From: Rutstroemia sp. NJR-2017a BVV2
Taxonomy: Eukaryota > Ascomycota > Leotiomycetes > Helotiales > Rutstroemiaceae
DNA: 64,000 nt
Direction of reading: 5' to 3'
Assembly: GCA_002946415.1 (NCBI GenBank)
Contig: NJPS01000035.1
Coordinates: forward strand, 124,001-188,000
Shown here: in pieces, positions 9,180 to 20,848 of the stretch
Layout of the letters: each line of letters starts with the position of its first letter
How positions within the stretch are numbered: the stretch's first letter is position 1
Notes under the pieces: model-generated
Seen by the model: only the letters and a program-made list of their open reading frames with translations
Database searches by the model: none
Told to the model about the DNA's origin: nothing
Program-made: the position numbers and the translations under genes

Positions 9180-12100
9180 AGAAGAAAAAAAGAGGCGGGG
9201 AGCATACACAGTGACAGCTATCACAATATACGCTTCTGCGGTTCCAGGCTTTTTCCCGCAGTTCCAAAGTCGTCTTTTCATCGGCCGACTCGCCTTCATC
9301 CCGAAGCAGCGGAATGAAGTGACTATAATTGTGGAAGATGGCGATGTCCTCCGCCAGGTAACCCTTCATCGTCCGGATATCCCTAAAGCTGATCGCACCC
9401 GCGTCGAGAATTATCTGGACGACGCCCTTGTCTTTCTACCTGCACACCAAGTGCAACGCGTTCCACCCATCGCTGTCCTTTTGCTGCAGATAGTCACCAA
9501 CCATTTGACTGCATGAGTGATGGAGGAGATGTACCAGCGCCGCGATCGAGCCGGCGCCGGCAGCGAAGTGCATGGGCGTACGACCTTGAATGTCTTTCGC
9601 CTTCAGTTTCGGGCCTGGAAGAAGTACCATGTCGAATATTCGTTAACTGGCGTTAATGACAGCAAAGTGTGAGGGAAGCCTGCCTTCGTTGTCAGGCATA
9701 TCCAGGGTTAACCCCAGTTTCTTACAAGTACTCAGGACTTCGTCTACCACTGATGCAGGAGCACATGCTACGGCGCAGTGGAGTAATGTTTGTGTGGCCA
9801 CCTTGTATCGTGGGATCTACCCCCTTCTGTACAAGGAAGTTGAACATCTTGATCTTTTCATCCGAGCCACTGAAGCCTGAAATACAGGCGTGGAGGGCGG
9901 TCCAGAACTCGCCCCCCGTCAGGTTCACATTTGCCTTCCGCTTGTTGTGTGTTAACAGGACCTTTGCCACATTTTGTTGACATTTATATGCTGCCAGGTG
10001 AATCGGAAATCGGAATATCGTCATGGGACAATCAAGATCGGCCATGTTGGGATCATCAGGATCTGCCCCGTAATCGAGCAACAGCGAAACGATTACGGCG
10101 TTGTTATTCTGGATGGCCTTGTTCAGTGATTCATACAGATTCAATCCTGAATTTCCGGTAGAATCATTGCTCCAGGCTTACAGAAGATACTCAACGGCCC
10201 GCTCGTTTGGCACTTCGGCCATTCTTGGCAGGAGACCTTCATTCTCGTCGTCTATTTTGAACCCGCTGGACAGAAGTAAGGCCAGCACTTACTTACAGTC
10301 GTTCACAACAGCAAGGTCGAAAGGAGTTCTGCTGTCTTCATCCTTTGCCTCGACATCTGCGCCGGCTTCCAAGAATAGTTTGACGATGCGATCGTGGCCT
10401 TTACGCGCGGCCTCTGCTAATGCTGTACGTCCACTGTCGTCTTTCAGCTCGAGGTTAGCTCTCCTCGCCAAGAGAATCTCGACAGCTCGGTTCTGGTTGA
10501 AGAACGCTGCAAGTTGCAGAGCAGTGTTTCGCTTATATCCATATAGTCCTTGTCTGCACCAGTATCTACAGAAAAGCGTAACAATCTTCATAAAGCTGTT
10601 CAAGAAAACAAAATTGCAACACTTCTCCCAATACCTTCCGTCTTGTTTCTTTTCTAACAGCGCCTTCGCAGCTCTGAAGAAATTCTTGCTTACAGTAAGC
10701 TCGATAAGAGCCCCGGTATCGCTTCTGATTCCCGGGTCTGCACTATGACCTAGTAATTCAGATATATACTATCAATGCTGGGGGGAAGTTGCTTACTGGA
10801 GTGCAGTATCACCTTGAAAGTTTTTTGTATTGATATTAGTTATATATCGAGCTAAAATACCTCTCAGAATATCTCATATCCCGTTCCTCGCCGCCCAATA
10901 CACGAGGATGTTGCCAAGACCGTCAACCTCATCAAGGTTTATTCCCTTTTCGATAAGGTCTATTGCGATTCCAGAAAACCCACTGGCAACAGCGTCTATA
11001 ACTGCAGACACTGAATCGTTCATGACATACGGGTTCCTGGTAGGTGCATCTATGGGAAGTCCCTCTTCATTCTCGACGTTTTTCTATTGAGCGTGCTACC
11101 AACACGAGTCCAGTATCTGTCATTCAAGTCCTTCTAAGGAAGTGTTTTACTAGCTGCTCATGATTTGATTTCATGGCAGCGAGGAAAGAGGAAGACTCGA
11201 CTGTGCCGTCTATTAGTGTATTGAACGGGCTTGCGTCCAGTTGAACCAGACGGCAATGTCCGTTCTGGCTTGCGTAATACAGTAGAGTCTTGCCATCCTT
11301 GGCCAGTTGTTTGGGCTTTTTTGCCTTTTGAAGAGTTCAAGCAGGTGTTCCAAGATTGCATCAAAACCATATCTTGATGCGAGGGCTACAGCCGTCATCC
11401 CTTCTTCATCAGTTGAGTCAACATCGATGCTGTGAACCAGCAAAGCCTTAACTGCCCCGACGTTGCCAGCAGCGACAGCAATATGCAGTAACGTGTTCTC
11501 GGTGTGCTTTCCGAGGATAGCAGGAGCTGCACAGTCCTCCTGCTGGGATATGGGAGCAACAGACTCCTCGTGTTCGGGGACGGGAGCAGCGGGTTCTCTT
11601 GCTACGGGCACAGGGCTAACAAGGTCTCTTCTCAGGACTAGCATGATGTTTGGATTCGCAATAATGTGCTCAATAACCTCCGAGAGACCCAGGGGAAGCA
11701 TACGGCCAACCTTCAGCTGATGGAGGGCCGAGTTGCAGTGGAAAGTTTAGGCCTGGATGCTCGCCCATATACTTGAGAGCAGTGGTTTCTCCATCATCTA
11801 GATCCTGCACTAGGAGATGGGAAAATTTGTCGTGAACGAACACCTGGTCGATAGAAGCCACGAGTCGAAAAGCCAGTTCCGGGTTTTTGCCAAAGCACCG
11901 AAGCAACAGATTCATGTCTTTGGCCTCCTCTGGAATCTTTTCTAACCAAAACTTCTTGGCTCCCTCGACATCGCCCCCAACTTGAGCCACGCCCCAAGCT
12001 AAGGCGATATCTTCTTTCACATCTACCACCCTTAAAACATGAAGGGCTTCCAATGTCACTACAAGTGCTTGGCGAAAATGCAACTGAGCTCGTTTTGTCA

Positions 12101-12284
12101 AAGTATGGGGCGATTGTCGTAGTATCGGCTCGGCAACTTGTTCTTCGCGCACAATCGATCTTAAGCGACGCAATGACTGCCAAGTCCGTTGCCATATTTG
12201 AAAGAGGGAGTCGTCCAGCATCTGGATGATGTCGGCAGACTCGGCTTCGGTGGCCCCTATGGCCATCGCCTGGATATGGGCCAC
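9180..12284 (-). pseudogene. Decayed ankyrin-repeat protein gene
   Basis: Ankyrin units are readable over about 3 kb but change frame repeatedly. An N-terminal region without repeats (12284-11750) is followed by TLLHIAVAAGNVGAVKALL, then DGKTLLYYASQNGH, NALQLAAFFNQNRAVEILL-like units (10289-10603), PIHLAAYKCQQNVAKVLL (about 10000) and GRTPMHFAAGAGSIAALV (about 9560). The C-terminus approaches a Cys pattern YCDSCHC, resembling the start of a ZZ-type zinc finger. Clear lesions are a one-base shift near 11735, a shift at the A-run near 11315, an in-frame TGA near 10880 (WAARNGI then stop) and a stop just upstream of 12284. The large cytosolic ankyrin proteins of fungi are often fast-evolving and multicopy. 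This copy cannot encode a full product. Clustered sequencing errors are possible but would not explain so many breaks. Confidence 0.75.
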
Positions 12285-12434
12285 TACCTAGTCAGGGGTA
12301 GCATATGCCTGAAATAGGCCTGTAATAGTCAATAGGTCGGAAAAATGGCTCCAACCCACCCAATGGGTACCCATCAGTTATCATAACCCACCTTTAGGTG
12401 CCCCAACGCGGCGGATATCCAAGCCACCCGGCGG

Positions 12435-12451
12435 GTAGGTTCGCAACCTAG
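12435..12451. repeat. 17 bp motif shared in inverted orientation with 26493-26509
   Basis: GTAGGTTCGCAACCTAG here is the exact reverse complement of CTAGGTTGCGAACCTAC at 26493-26509. Weaker similarity continues on one side (CCGGGT next to both). The surrounding 12300-12480 segment is rich in GGGTT/ACCCACC motifs and cuts off the 5' end of the ankyrin pseudogene. It could be the end of a transposon family. No full element could be delimited. Confidence 0.4.
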
Positions 12452-12732
12452 CCATACCGACCTGCGGGTGGGGTAATTAAGACGACAGTGTAGCTCTTGA
12501 GCCTTTGTAATCTCAGGACGACGGAAGAGATGCGAGAGCATAAGCCGCGGCCGGAAGGCGATTGCGAGGTTATCGAGTCCCTACTTGGCCAGTATGCTCA
12601 CAGTGTACACGTGACCCGGGAAAATGAAGGAGCATGTCCCTTCCCCCCACAAGATAAAAGCGACCGAGCATAAGAACGGAGGCCTGCAAGCTCCAAACCT
12701 ACTTAGCAAGTCATGGGAGGATTGATTACTTT

Positions 12733-12915
12733 ATGGGAAGCGAGGTGCCGGATCGGGCCAGTAGGTCCAAGCCAGACTCCGCCAGATTGACCAAGGCTGA
12801 AGAGCAGTTGTTCGGCAAGCTCGAAAAGAACTACGAAGAGTTCAAGGCCGATATAGAAGAGCAGGCAAGCATTATGCATGATATTGGAGATTCCATGTCG
12901 GAGAGGGTACTATAG
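12733..12915 (+). CDS. Short unrecognised ORF with coiled-coil character
   Basis: A 60-codon frame begins with ATG and contains an acidic/basic heptad-like stretch (LTKAEEQLFGKLEKNYEEFK). I recognise no family. It lies between a repeat-derived segment and an SDR gene and has no clear continuation after its stop. It could be a relic or chance. It is listed because its composition is more protein-like than the surrounding frames. Confidence 0.15.
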   Translation: MGSEVPDRASRSKPDSARLTKAEEQLFGKLEKNYEEFKADIEEQASIMHDIGDSMSERVL

Positions 12916-13695
12916 CTGTAAGACTTGACAGGGTTTCTATATCATATAACTATACTGAAGGAGAAGGAGATCTAGAGCTCATACAAGCTGCCCCTGAAGA
13001 AAGAACTAGATGCAGGTAGTGGGGGTGCGGCGGATCCGAGCTCGTCCGTATCTTGGTGGCTACTAAGGCCGTCTTGAGAGGCTGTACAGCGACACCTCCC
13101 CTGACCGGGAAATAACCCAACAGCGAGCCAACATCCCGAACAAATTCCATGCGGGGGCGTCAGGCAAAGCTGGCGGGTTCCGGTGTTTCAAGAATGTATC
13201 GACTCGTATCACTTACTTCACCACTATGAAGTAGCTGCTGGTATATATAATAAAAGTTAATTAATTTGATATACTACTACTGGGTAGTCTATCACGAGGA
13301 CGGCCACTCTGCCCGAGCCCAGCTAGATCAGGTGCTCCCCCGGGATATCATCCAGCCCACTGCTCCCCAGATGCAGGCGGATGTCGCACATGGTACAAAA
13401 TTGGTGGATAACACGATGGAGAGGTCATTTCTTGGTGCGATAGTATGCTGCACATGATGAAGACGTTGAAAGCACCGTGCTGGGAGGACTACGAGACTCG
13501 CTATCGCGATGTCAATATGTGTACCTTCTTTGGCGTATGGGACAAACAGAGTTCGACGATAAGGCAGAAAAATATTTCTTCTCGATTGTCTCGATAGAAG
13601 TTTAACAGTACATAGAAGATGTGGCATGTAACGGTAAGAAACAAAGTAAAACAATCTATAATTTATCTCCCTTCGACCTGATCTGAAAGCGGTGC
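12916..13695. other. Intergenic stretch before the SDR 3' end
   Basis: No supported gene. Several short frames occur on both strands without recognisable motifs. Confidence 0.4.
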
Positions 13696-14664
13696 TCACT
13701 TGAGAGATTCGAACTTCGCCTTCTCTATCTCATCTTTTGCCAAGTAGTTGGTTGTCCACTTCCACAAATCTTCCTGCTTGGCCTCATTATAACTATCTTG
13801 ACTCGATTTGATCTCCTTCAGCCCCTCGAAGTATTTGCCCGTAATACCCTCAACATCAGCACCGACCGCAAGCCTGCAAAGCGCAGCACCTGATTCCGCA
13901 GGGGTGTGTGTGTTAGGTGTAACAAGGATGCGAAGTAAGCCTATCATGTGTGGCAAGACCGAGTTCCATAGCCAACGCTCAATTCTTGAACCCTCACGCG
14001 CTAATCCTGTACCGGGCATAAGACCAGGATCCATAGCATTGACAGTAACGTGACGGTCTGGTACATGTTCGGCAAGCTTGCGTGCAAGTGCATAGGTGAA
14101 CAAGACATTGCAAAGTTTGGCAGTCGAATAACGCTTGCGGCCGGGGATCTTGATCATATCCGTAGGCGGATGCGCGAGATCTTCGGCGGTGTTGTATTCG
14201 GCGTCAGGCAGACCCGACTTTTGCGCGGGATCGTGTGTACCACTCGAAGTTAAAACAACACGAGAGTTCGGAGGCAGATAGGGACACAAGAGAAAAAACA
14301 ATAGTGCGTGGCCGACGTGAGCAATAGCGAAGGTCTTCTCCACACCTTCGGGTGTCAAGACGAGTCCGGCTGGGAATTGAAGTCCAGCGTTCAATACCAG
14401 AGCTTGAATCATTGGCTTGCTAGGGTCGGCGATCCATTTCTCTACGAAGCTTCGAACATTCGTTGTATCGGCAAGATCAAGTTGCATGAAGATAGTATTG
14501 TTCTGCTTGAGAGACTTATTGATAGATTCGGCAGCGTGGTCTTTGTCGGTCCGCGAAGCAAGGACAACGAGGTAGTCGGAATGCGCTTTCGCAATCGCGA
14601 GTGCCGCATGGTATCCAAGATTAGCCGTTCCTCCAGTTACAATAACGGAGCGTTTGTAAGCCAT
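13696..14664 (-). CDS. Short-chain dehydrogenase/reductase
   Basis: Single-exon, 322 aa. The start at 14664 (MAYKRSVIVTGG) is the only ATG in front of the Rossmann fold; the open frame continues upstream but has no ATG. Classical SDR features are the cofactor loop TGGTANLG near the N-terminus, LDLAD after strand 3, LNAGLQ (the NAG motif), SSGTHD with the catalytic Ser, and YSTAK as the catalytic Tyr-Lys pair. The C-terminal part contains a hydrophobic segment around the substrate loop, as in retinol-dehydrogenase/protochlorophyllide-reductase-like SDRs. It probably reduces or oxidises a hydroxyl or ketone with NADP(H). It is the first of the tailoring-type enzymes running to 40 kb, and its involvement in a shared pathway is inference. 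Confidence 0.88.
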   Translation of the reverse strand: MAYKRSVIVTGGTANLGYHAALAIAKAHSDYLVVLASRTDKDHAAESINKSLKQNNTIFMQLDLADTTNVRSFVEKWIADPSKPMIQALVLNAGLQFPAGLVLTPEGVEKTFAIAHVGHALLFFLLCPYLPPNSRVVLTSSGTHDPAQKSGLPDAEYNTAEDLAHPPTDMIKIPGRKRYSTAKLCNVLFTYALARKLAEHVPDRHVTVNAMDPGLMPGTGLAREGSRIERWLWNSVLPHMIGLLRILVTPNTHTPAESGAALCRLAVGADVEGITGKYFEGLKEIKSSQDSYNEAKQEDLWKWTTNYLAKDEIEKAKFESLK

Positions 14665-15756
14665 TTTAGAGGTCTTTTGCGGTGGCTTGATTAATGATGT
14701 TGTTAAGTACCAAGTGATTCTGGCTTTGAAGACAGAGAAAACGATGGCGATATACAAGATATATAATAACTTATCAATCAACGGATAACTATATAGCCTT
14801 GCTTTGAAGCGAATGGATATAAACTATCACCAATTCAAAATATAGATCCGGATATTAGAATGTTAGGTCCGAGTCGGGTTCGGCTCATAATATTGCACTC
14901 GTAGCAAAACGGATCGGGGCGGAATGATAATTAAGCCGAATATAATGGTCCCTGCCCGAGTTAATCCGTCAACACTTCAATCTTCCATGTAGGGTTCCGT
15001 GAGATGCTATATTCGGTATTAAAAGATCGCTTATACTTGGTCTCCAGGATAAATGAATGTATCCATGTTGTTCCACACTGTAAATTCAACCAATCATATG
15101 GTATAGATCATATTCTTTTCACTAACTGATTGGCTCAACCTTACAACCTGGAGCGACATGGATACATTTACTTATCCTGAAGACCAAGTATACACAATAG
15201 CTGGCTGCATATCAACATGCAGTATGCCAGCGTCGTCAAATGTGTAACCAACAAACAAACAATAGTGACCGAATGAAACAAGACGAATACTCTACTAGCA
15301 GACCTCCCACCAACCCCCAAACATTAACTAGGAGACTCAAATTACTTTCCAATCCGCCGTATATTGGGAGCGGGTGGATATTATGTCTAATAAATATAAT
15401 TGAAGGCTACTTTAAGCCTTCAATGGAACCGTGGAGGCAATTCCTGGAACCAACTGTTGGTTTTTGGTTGTTGGTCCCATTGTTGGTCCCATTTTAGAAG
15501 GTGCTTCGGACTCCGCGTTGTTGTGGGGTGTCAGTTAACGCACGTCGCAAATCCAGATTTTTGGACATACCGAGCTTTTTATCAAATACGAGAAATTTTG
15601 ATTCATACTCATATTTGAAGTCGAACTGCCTTGCTGTTCAAATTAAGAGAGTCTAATCTTTTTGAATCGATTCATTTTCATCCAGAGCAATCCGCACGCT
15701 TATTGAATACGTCACTTGGAAAGTCTAGTGTCTGAAGCGAGTAACTTATTCGTCTC
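14665..15756. other. Divergent spacer between SDR and BVMO genes
   Basis: A 1.1 kb region with the upstream sequences of two divergent genes. It contains the 157 bp mariner-type MITE at 15034-15190. No further gene or clear regulator site is seen. Confidence 0.5.
15034..15190. mobile_element. 157 bp Tc1/mariner-type MITE
   Basis: Imperfect terminal inverted repeats of about 35 bp: the left end begins TACTTGGTCTCCAGGATAA and the right end reads TTATCCTGAAGACCAAGTA. The element is flanked by TA on both sides (15032-15033 and 15191-15192), the target duplication of Tc1/mariner transposons. The interior of about 85 bp is AT-rich and non-coding. It sits in the shared upstream region of the SDR and BVMO genes, so it could carry or alter promoter elements. 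Confidence 0.8.
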
Positions 15757-18377
15757 ATGGATACTCTCACAATGTCCTCCGCGGAGGCTTATCAAGACGA
15801 ATCTCTCAGCGGAACTGAGGAAGTGCAAATTGAAAAACGATATAGCGAAGAGCGTGCGAAGCGACTTCGTGACGATGGTGTCGCACAGTTCATTGATATC
15901 TCTCTCTCTGACAAATTTCAACACTTTCAAGAAGACCCCTGGGTAGATCCTGCGACAATCAAGGATGCTCAAGCAATGTTTCCCGACAATCGTTGCCAGA
16001 TGCTCATGTAAGTTATTCGGGCTATTTATGTGGCAGTTCTGTGTAAACCTTTGTTGCTATATCTCCTTAATTCAGTTCATGTATTCGCCTTTTTGGCCTT
16101 CATACAGAACGGACCAAATGCTTTCCACCAATTTAGCTAGCAAAGAAATGCTGACTCCTCGAACTTCACAGTCTTGGTGCCGGTTGGGGCGGTTTATTAT
16201 ATGCGGTTCGCATGGTTCAGTCAGGCATTCGTCCCGAAGACATCCGAAGTAAGTATATCCTTTACTAGACCTCTACGCAAACTTCGCACCAACCAGAAAA
16301 GTCTCCCACTCAATTTCTCTCTAAACACAATTTTGAAAGGGTTTACTGAGATGGTTGAACATCTAGTCGTTGATATTGCAGGTGGCTTTGGAGGCACATG
16401 GTATTACAACCGTTACCCCGGACTTGTGTGTGATATTGAAAGTTATTGTTACCTACCACTGCTGGAGGAGACAGGCTATATCCCAGAACTTCGCTATGCT
16501 TCTGGTGACGAGATCCGCAACTACGCGAATTTCGTTGCTGAGAAATATGGCGTCGCTGATAGCGCTGTCTTCCAGACTAAAGCCGAGAAGCTAGTGTGGA
16601 ATGAAGCAACCAAGGAGTGGCAGGTAAAGCTCGTACAGACGCGCAAGAGACAGCCGCCACAGACACTGGACATCTCTTCCCAGTTTGTGGCCACAGTGAA
16701 TGGTGTTCTTAATTGGCCTAAACTGCCCAACCTTCCAGGGATTCTGGACTTTCAGGGTGACGTCTTCCACTCATCGCGCTGGAACTACTCCATTACTGGA
16801 GGATCATCTGTGGATCCATCCATGACACAGCTAAAGGATAAGCGGGTGGCTATTATTGGCACAGGGTGTTCAGCTGTTCAGATAGTCCCGCATCTTGCTC
16901 GATGGTCTAAACATTTATATGTTGTTCAACGCACCCCTGCATCAGTGGATTCACGCGGGCAGCAAAAGACAGACCCTGAGTGGTAAGTCACTCCTCACAC
17001 AATCAGTTTCCCAGCTCATATACATGTGGAAATTTCGCTGCCCAATTCACAAAATTACACAACATGTTGATAGATTCGACATGTTAAAATACCTTGTTGG
17101 CTTGAAAACCACTTTCTGGACCTGCGATATGCCTGTGTCGAGTAACACTGATTCCAAAATTTTACAGGTTCAAGAATGAAGTGGCGAATAACCCAGGATG
17201 GCAGCGGGAGCGAATGAGGAACTTTCACCAGCATTTCACCACCGGAACACAGCCAACGGTCAACTTGGTGGGTGATCAATGGACTCATGCACAGGGAATG
17301 GTGGCGGTTGCTGGTAATCCTCTAGGCCCCAAGTCAGTCGAGGAGCTTCCGGAATATATGAAATTGCTCCAGACTATCGACCTTCCGCGAACAAACCGTG
17401 TTCGTGATCGTGTGAAGGAGATTGTCAAAGATTCCAGCGTTGCAGAGAAGCTTAAATCCTGGTACCCGACATGGTGTAAACGTCCTTCATTCCATGACGA
17501 ATACCTGCAGACATTTAACGAAAACAACGTTACACTTCTAGATACAGCCGGGAAAGGTCCCAATAGCCTTACTAAAGACTCAATTTTCGTGGGTGGTGAG
17601 TCTTATCCCGTTGATATTGTTATTTTTGCAACTGGATTTCGAGCGCCATATGGTGGCACGCCCGCAGAAAAGGCTAATGCGACTATTATCGGTCGTAACG
17701 GTGTTTCCATGACTCAAGAGTGGGCTCGCAATGGTCCGTCTACACTACGCGGTCTTAACGACTATAATTTTCCGAACCTGTTCCTTTCCGGTCCATGGCA
17801 GGCCTCGCTCAGTGGAAACAATCTTTTCAACGTCGATATTCATGCAAAGCTCGCATCATATATCTTAGCAGAAGCAAGGCGAAGATCGAACGGAAACAAC
17901 TTCGCCGTGACTCCAACCGCCGCTGCTGTGGAGGATGTGAGTCCATTTGACTTCCCCCTGTTATCTCACGTATCCTTCACGTGTTTAAGTCTAATATAAT
18001 AGCATGTGCTAATTCCATGGTATTCTAGTGGGGATTACAAATCTTAATGAGATCGGCACCAATGGCTGCTGGACTGGGAGTAAGTATATCCGCCCCTTTT
18101 GCCTACACTTTTCGAACAAAGTCACAAGTAAAATGCCTCTGTTGTCTCGACTTTCTATTTGCAGTCAAAAAATACTAAGTCAATTACTAAATATGTGATT
18201 TCCTAGTGTACGCCCGGATATTTCAACCTCGAAGGTGATTTAGACCGTGTACCGCCGGAGGAGCAAATGAAGATAGCACGCTCTGGCTTATGGGGCAACG
18301 GCGTTGAGGACTTCATCGAGAACGTAGAAGCGTGGTGTGCCGAGGGGAATATGCAGGGCATTGAGGTGCAGATGTGA
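15757..18377 (+). CDS. Baeyer-Villiger-type flavin monooxygenase
   Basis: Six exons (15757-16007, 16172-16248, 16367-16982, 17168-17936, 18029-18079, 18207-18377) give a 644 aa protein, close to fungal BVMOs of secondary metabolism. A second ATG lies at 15772. FAD-binding Rossmann motif LGAGWGG is at 85-91, GGFGGTWYYNRYPG at 115-128, and the type-I BVMO fingerprint FxGxxxHxxxW is FQGDVFHSSRW at 238-248. The NADPH Rossmann motif GTGCSA is at 274-279 and FATGFRAP lies in the C-terminal half. The N-terminal 80 residues (acidic, with SDKFQHFQEDPWVDP) are like those of meroterpenoid and polyketide BVMOs. It inserts oxygen next to a carbonyl to make an ester or lactone using NADPH and O2. All motifs are intact. 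The substrate is unknown. Confidence 0.9.
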
Positions 18378-18987
18378 TGCCATTTGATAATGCAATTGCT
18401 TAGGGGTATGCTCCACCTACCCCACCATGGTGGTTCCGATATATTTCTTGGGGTTCTTCTTAGGCTGAATCTCATTGGTCTTGTTGGTCGTTTTTCAGCG
18501 ATCATCGATATAAGGCCGTATATTCCATTAGTTGTAGGACTCCTTGTTCATTCTTAGATACTTCTTTCGTATATTGGCTAATGGAGTAAATCGACGCCGA
18601 CACTACTTATATCAACTTCTAATATTTCTTACTTGGTTTTTTTAACTCTCAATTACTAACTTTTCTGCTTTCACCATTCACACTTTTCGCTTCGAATACC
18701 TCCAGCTCAACTTGCAGTTTCCGACTGCCAATGCTTATAGTTTCTAGTACTCCCAGCTTTCATCTTCTAGCTCTTCGCCCACCAGCTTCTAGTGTACCCA
18801 GCTTCCAGTAGTCCGAACTCTTCCGGTCCTGCCAAGAGCTCCTAGTACTTGCGCCGATGTGAAAACTGCTCCCAGAAAAATGATAAGTCATTAGTCATCA
18901 TACTCACACAATACTCTCTCACACTCCCTCACACTAAGTTCTCCCTCTGTTATGTAATACTCCATTTCCTAGATAAATTGAAGCCTG
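18378..18987. other. Convergent 3' spacer between BVMO and P450
   Basis: Pyrimidine-rich sequence with loosely repeated AGCTTC/CTAGT words around 18700-18810. No gene is seen. Confidence 0.45.
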
Positions 18988-20848
18988 CTAGCTACGCTCC
19001 TGCCTTTGATTTCCCATACGTTCCCAATCATAACGGCTAATTATTGCTTGCACACTCTCGGGCATTATAATCCATGAGTAACGATGGGTCTCTTTTCGGG
19101 GCTCGACAAGTTTGATCTGAAACTGTAAGTACACATCATTAATTTCACAACCTATACTCACATCATAATTCATGAAAAGAGCTGCCACGAGCTTCTTGAT
19201 TTCAAACATTGCGACGTTCTGGCCCAGACAAGTTCGTGTTCCCGCCCCAAACTGACTTAATTAGACATTGAATGTGACAAAAGTCGGGATGGATACAACT
19301 TACACTCAACAAACTGGCCTCAAGTTTTCTGATATGTGCCGGATCCCCGTCCAACCAGCGATGCGGGCGCCACATGTCTGCGTCTTCCCCCCAAGTTGGC
19401 TGGTAACGATTAACAATATAGGGACTCATGCCAACGATGGTACCTCCCGGGAAAAATTGACCACAGATTGTCGCCCCTCCTGCAGGAACCACCCGTTCAA
19501 GAGCCATGGCAAATGGGGGGTCCAACCGGAGCGACTCGGTAATACAGGCGTCCAGAAAGGGGAGGTTCTGTAGCTCTTTCCATTTAGGTACGGGAAAGGA
19601 TAGACCTGTGGTAGTAAATTTATTATCACGCAGCTCGGCACGCACGGTTTCCAGTGCTTCGGGGTGTTCCACGAGGAAGCAAACCACGGACCGAAGCATG
19701 GAAGCCGTTGAGTCAGACCCTCCGAGAATATTGGCCAAGGTCCAAGTCGACAGAAATTGAACTGGCACTTTGTTCGATTTCTTTTCCTGGGCTTGTAGAA
19801 AATAGCCAAGAAAGTCGCTATTGGCATCTGGACCGCCAGCCGCTGCGTCGTAGAGCGTTTTGGGACCATTGCGACGCTCCGAAATACGCTCCAGGACGTA
19901 CATCAGTAGGGCCGAAACGGGCTCGCGTTTGATTAGATTGACTAGCCCGTTCTTATGCAAAAGCCAATCGAGCCATGGAATTTGCGTCATCTGCTAATAC
20001 TTGAGCTGTGTCCTGTCATATCTATTTCCTCTACAGTGTCTAACTCACCGGTCCAATAGTAAGCATTGACCTTTTAACGTCTTCTATGATGGCAGTGTCA
20101 CTCCCCTGCTCGAGGTAGCCATATGCGCGGGAGAATGTCATCAGCCCCATGGCATCGTAGGAGAAGAATTTGAACCATTGTGTCAGGTCACAGTGTGCCC
20201 CCGTGGCCATGAACTGGCGATTGAGCTGGTCAAGAAACATGCGTATAGCATTGTCAACTCTCTTTTCGAACGACGATACGGTGTAAGAGAGCGAAAAGTA
20301 TACAGCAATGTGCTGCTTCATCTGTCGATTGACTACATCATCCTCCGCAGTGAAAACAGAGAGGAGTAAACCGTTGGTGGTCCATGGTCTGAAGGCGCGG
20401 TACATTTTGCTCTATTTCTATCAGATAAACTTCGTTCCATAAAGAGAGAAAGAGCTTGACGGAGACTAGAGTCACATGCCTTGACAAATCCGGTCCGCAT
20501 GTGGAAGATTGTATGTATGGCCTCTGGGTCACAAATTGACACCATATTTGGACCGAAACGTACGATAGGTCCATATCGCTGGTGAGCTTTGGTTTGATAA
20601 AGGTGAATGAAGCCACAGCGCACCAGTGAAAAGCGATGAAAATTGGTGAATTTGGCCAAGAGGGGACCAGCTATATTCTGCAGCTGCCAGTATGTTTGAA
20701 AAAGGTGATAGATGAGTGCCATGCTGACCCCAAGCGCAAGCATAGCGGCTGCATGTTCCTTTTCCAGAGACTCCCACGACATCTTTTGAAACATTACGAC
20801 GGTCAAATAACGAAATGAGAAGTTCGGTATCAGCAACCTGCTGCTCAT
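18988..20848 (-). CDS. Cytochrome P450 monooxygenase
   Basis: Four exons (20848-20480, 20411-20049, 19990-19304, 19251-18988) give about 560 aa. ATG 20848 is the first in the frame; 20794 and 20782 are alternatives just before the membrane anchor. An N-terminal hydrophobic anchor is followed by KAHQRYGPIVRFGPNMVSI and PFRPWT-like AFRPWTTNGLLLSVF. The I-helix NILGGSDSTA carries the oxygen-binding pattern, ESLRLDPP is the K-helix ExxR, and DMWRPHRWLDG is the PERF-like segment. The haem loop is FGAGTRTCLG with the axial Cys at about residue 481. The enzyme would be ER-anchored and need a P450 reductase. The first intron (20412-20479) has a GC donor (AAG|GCATGT), inferred from clean frame continuity. 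The C-terminal end after the haem loop is the least certain part. Confidence 0.85.

Noticed and set aside
10101..10748. Long plus-strand frame opposite the ankyrin remnant
   Set aside because: It is the antisense shadow of ankyrin repeats read on the minus strand and has no domain of its own.
14665..14781. N-terminal hydrophobic extension of the 13.7 kb SDR
   Set aside because: The frame is open but contains no ATG before 14664, so the extension would need a non-ATG start.
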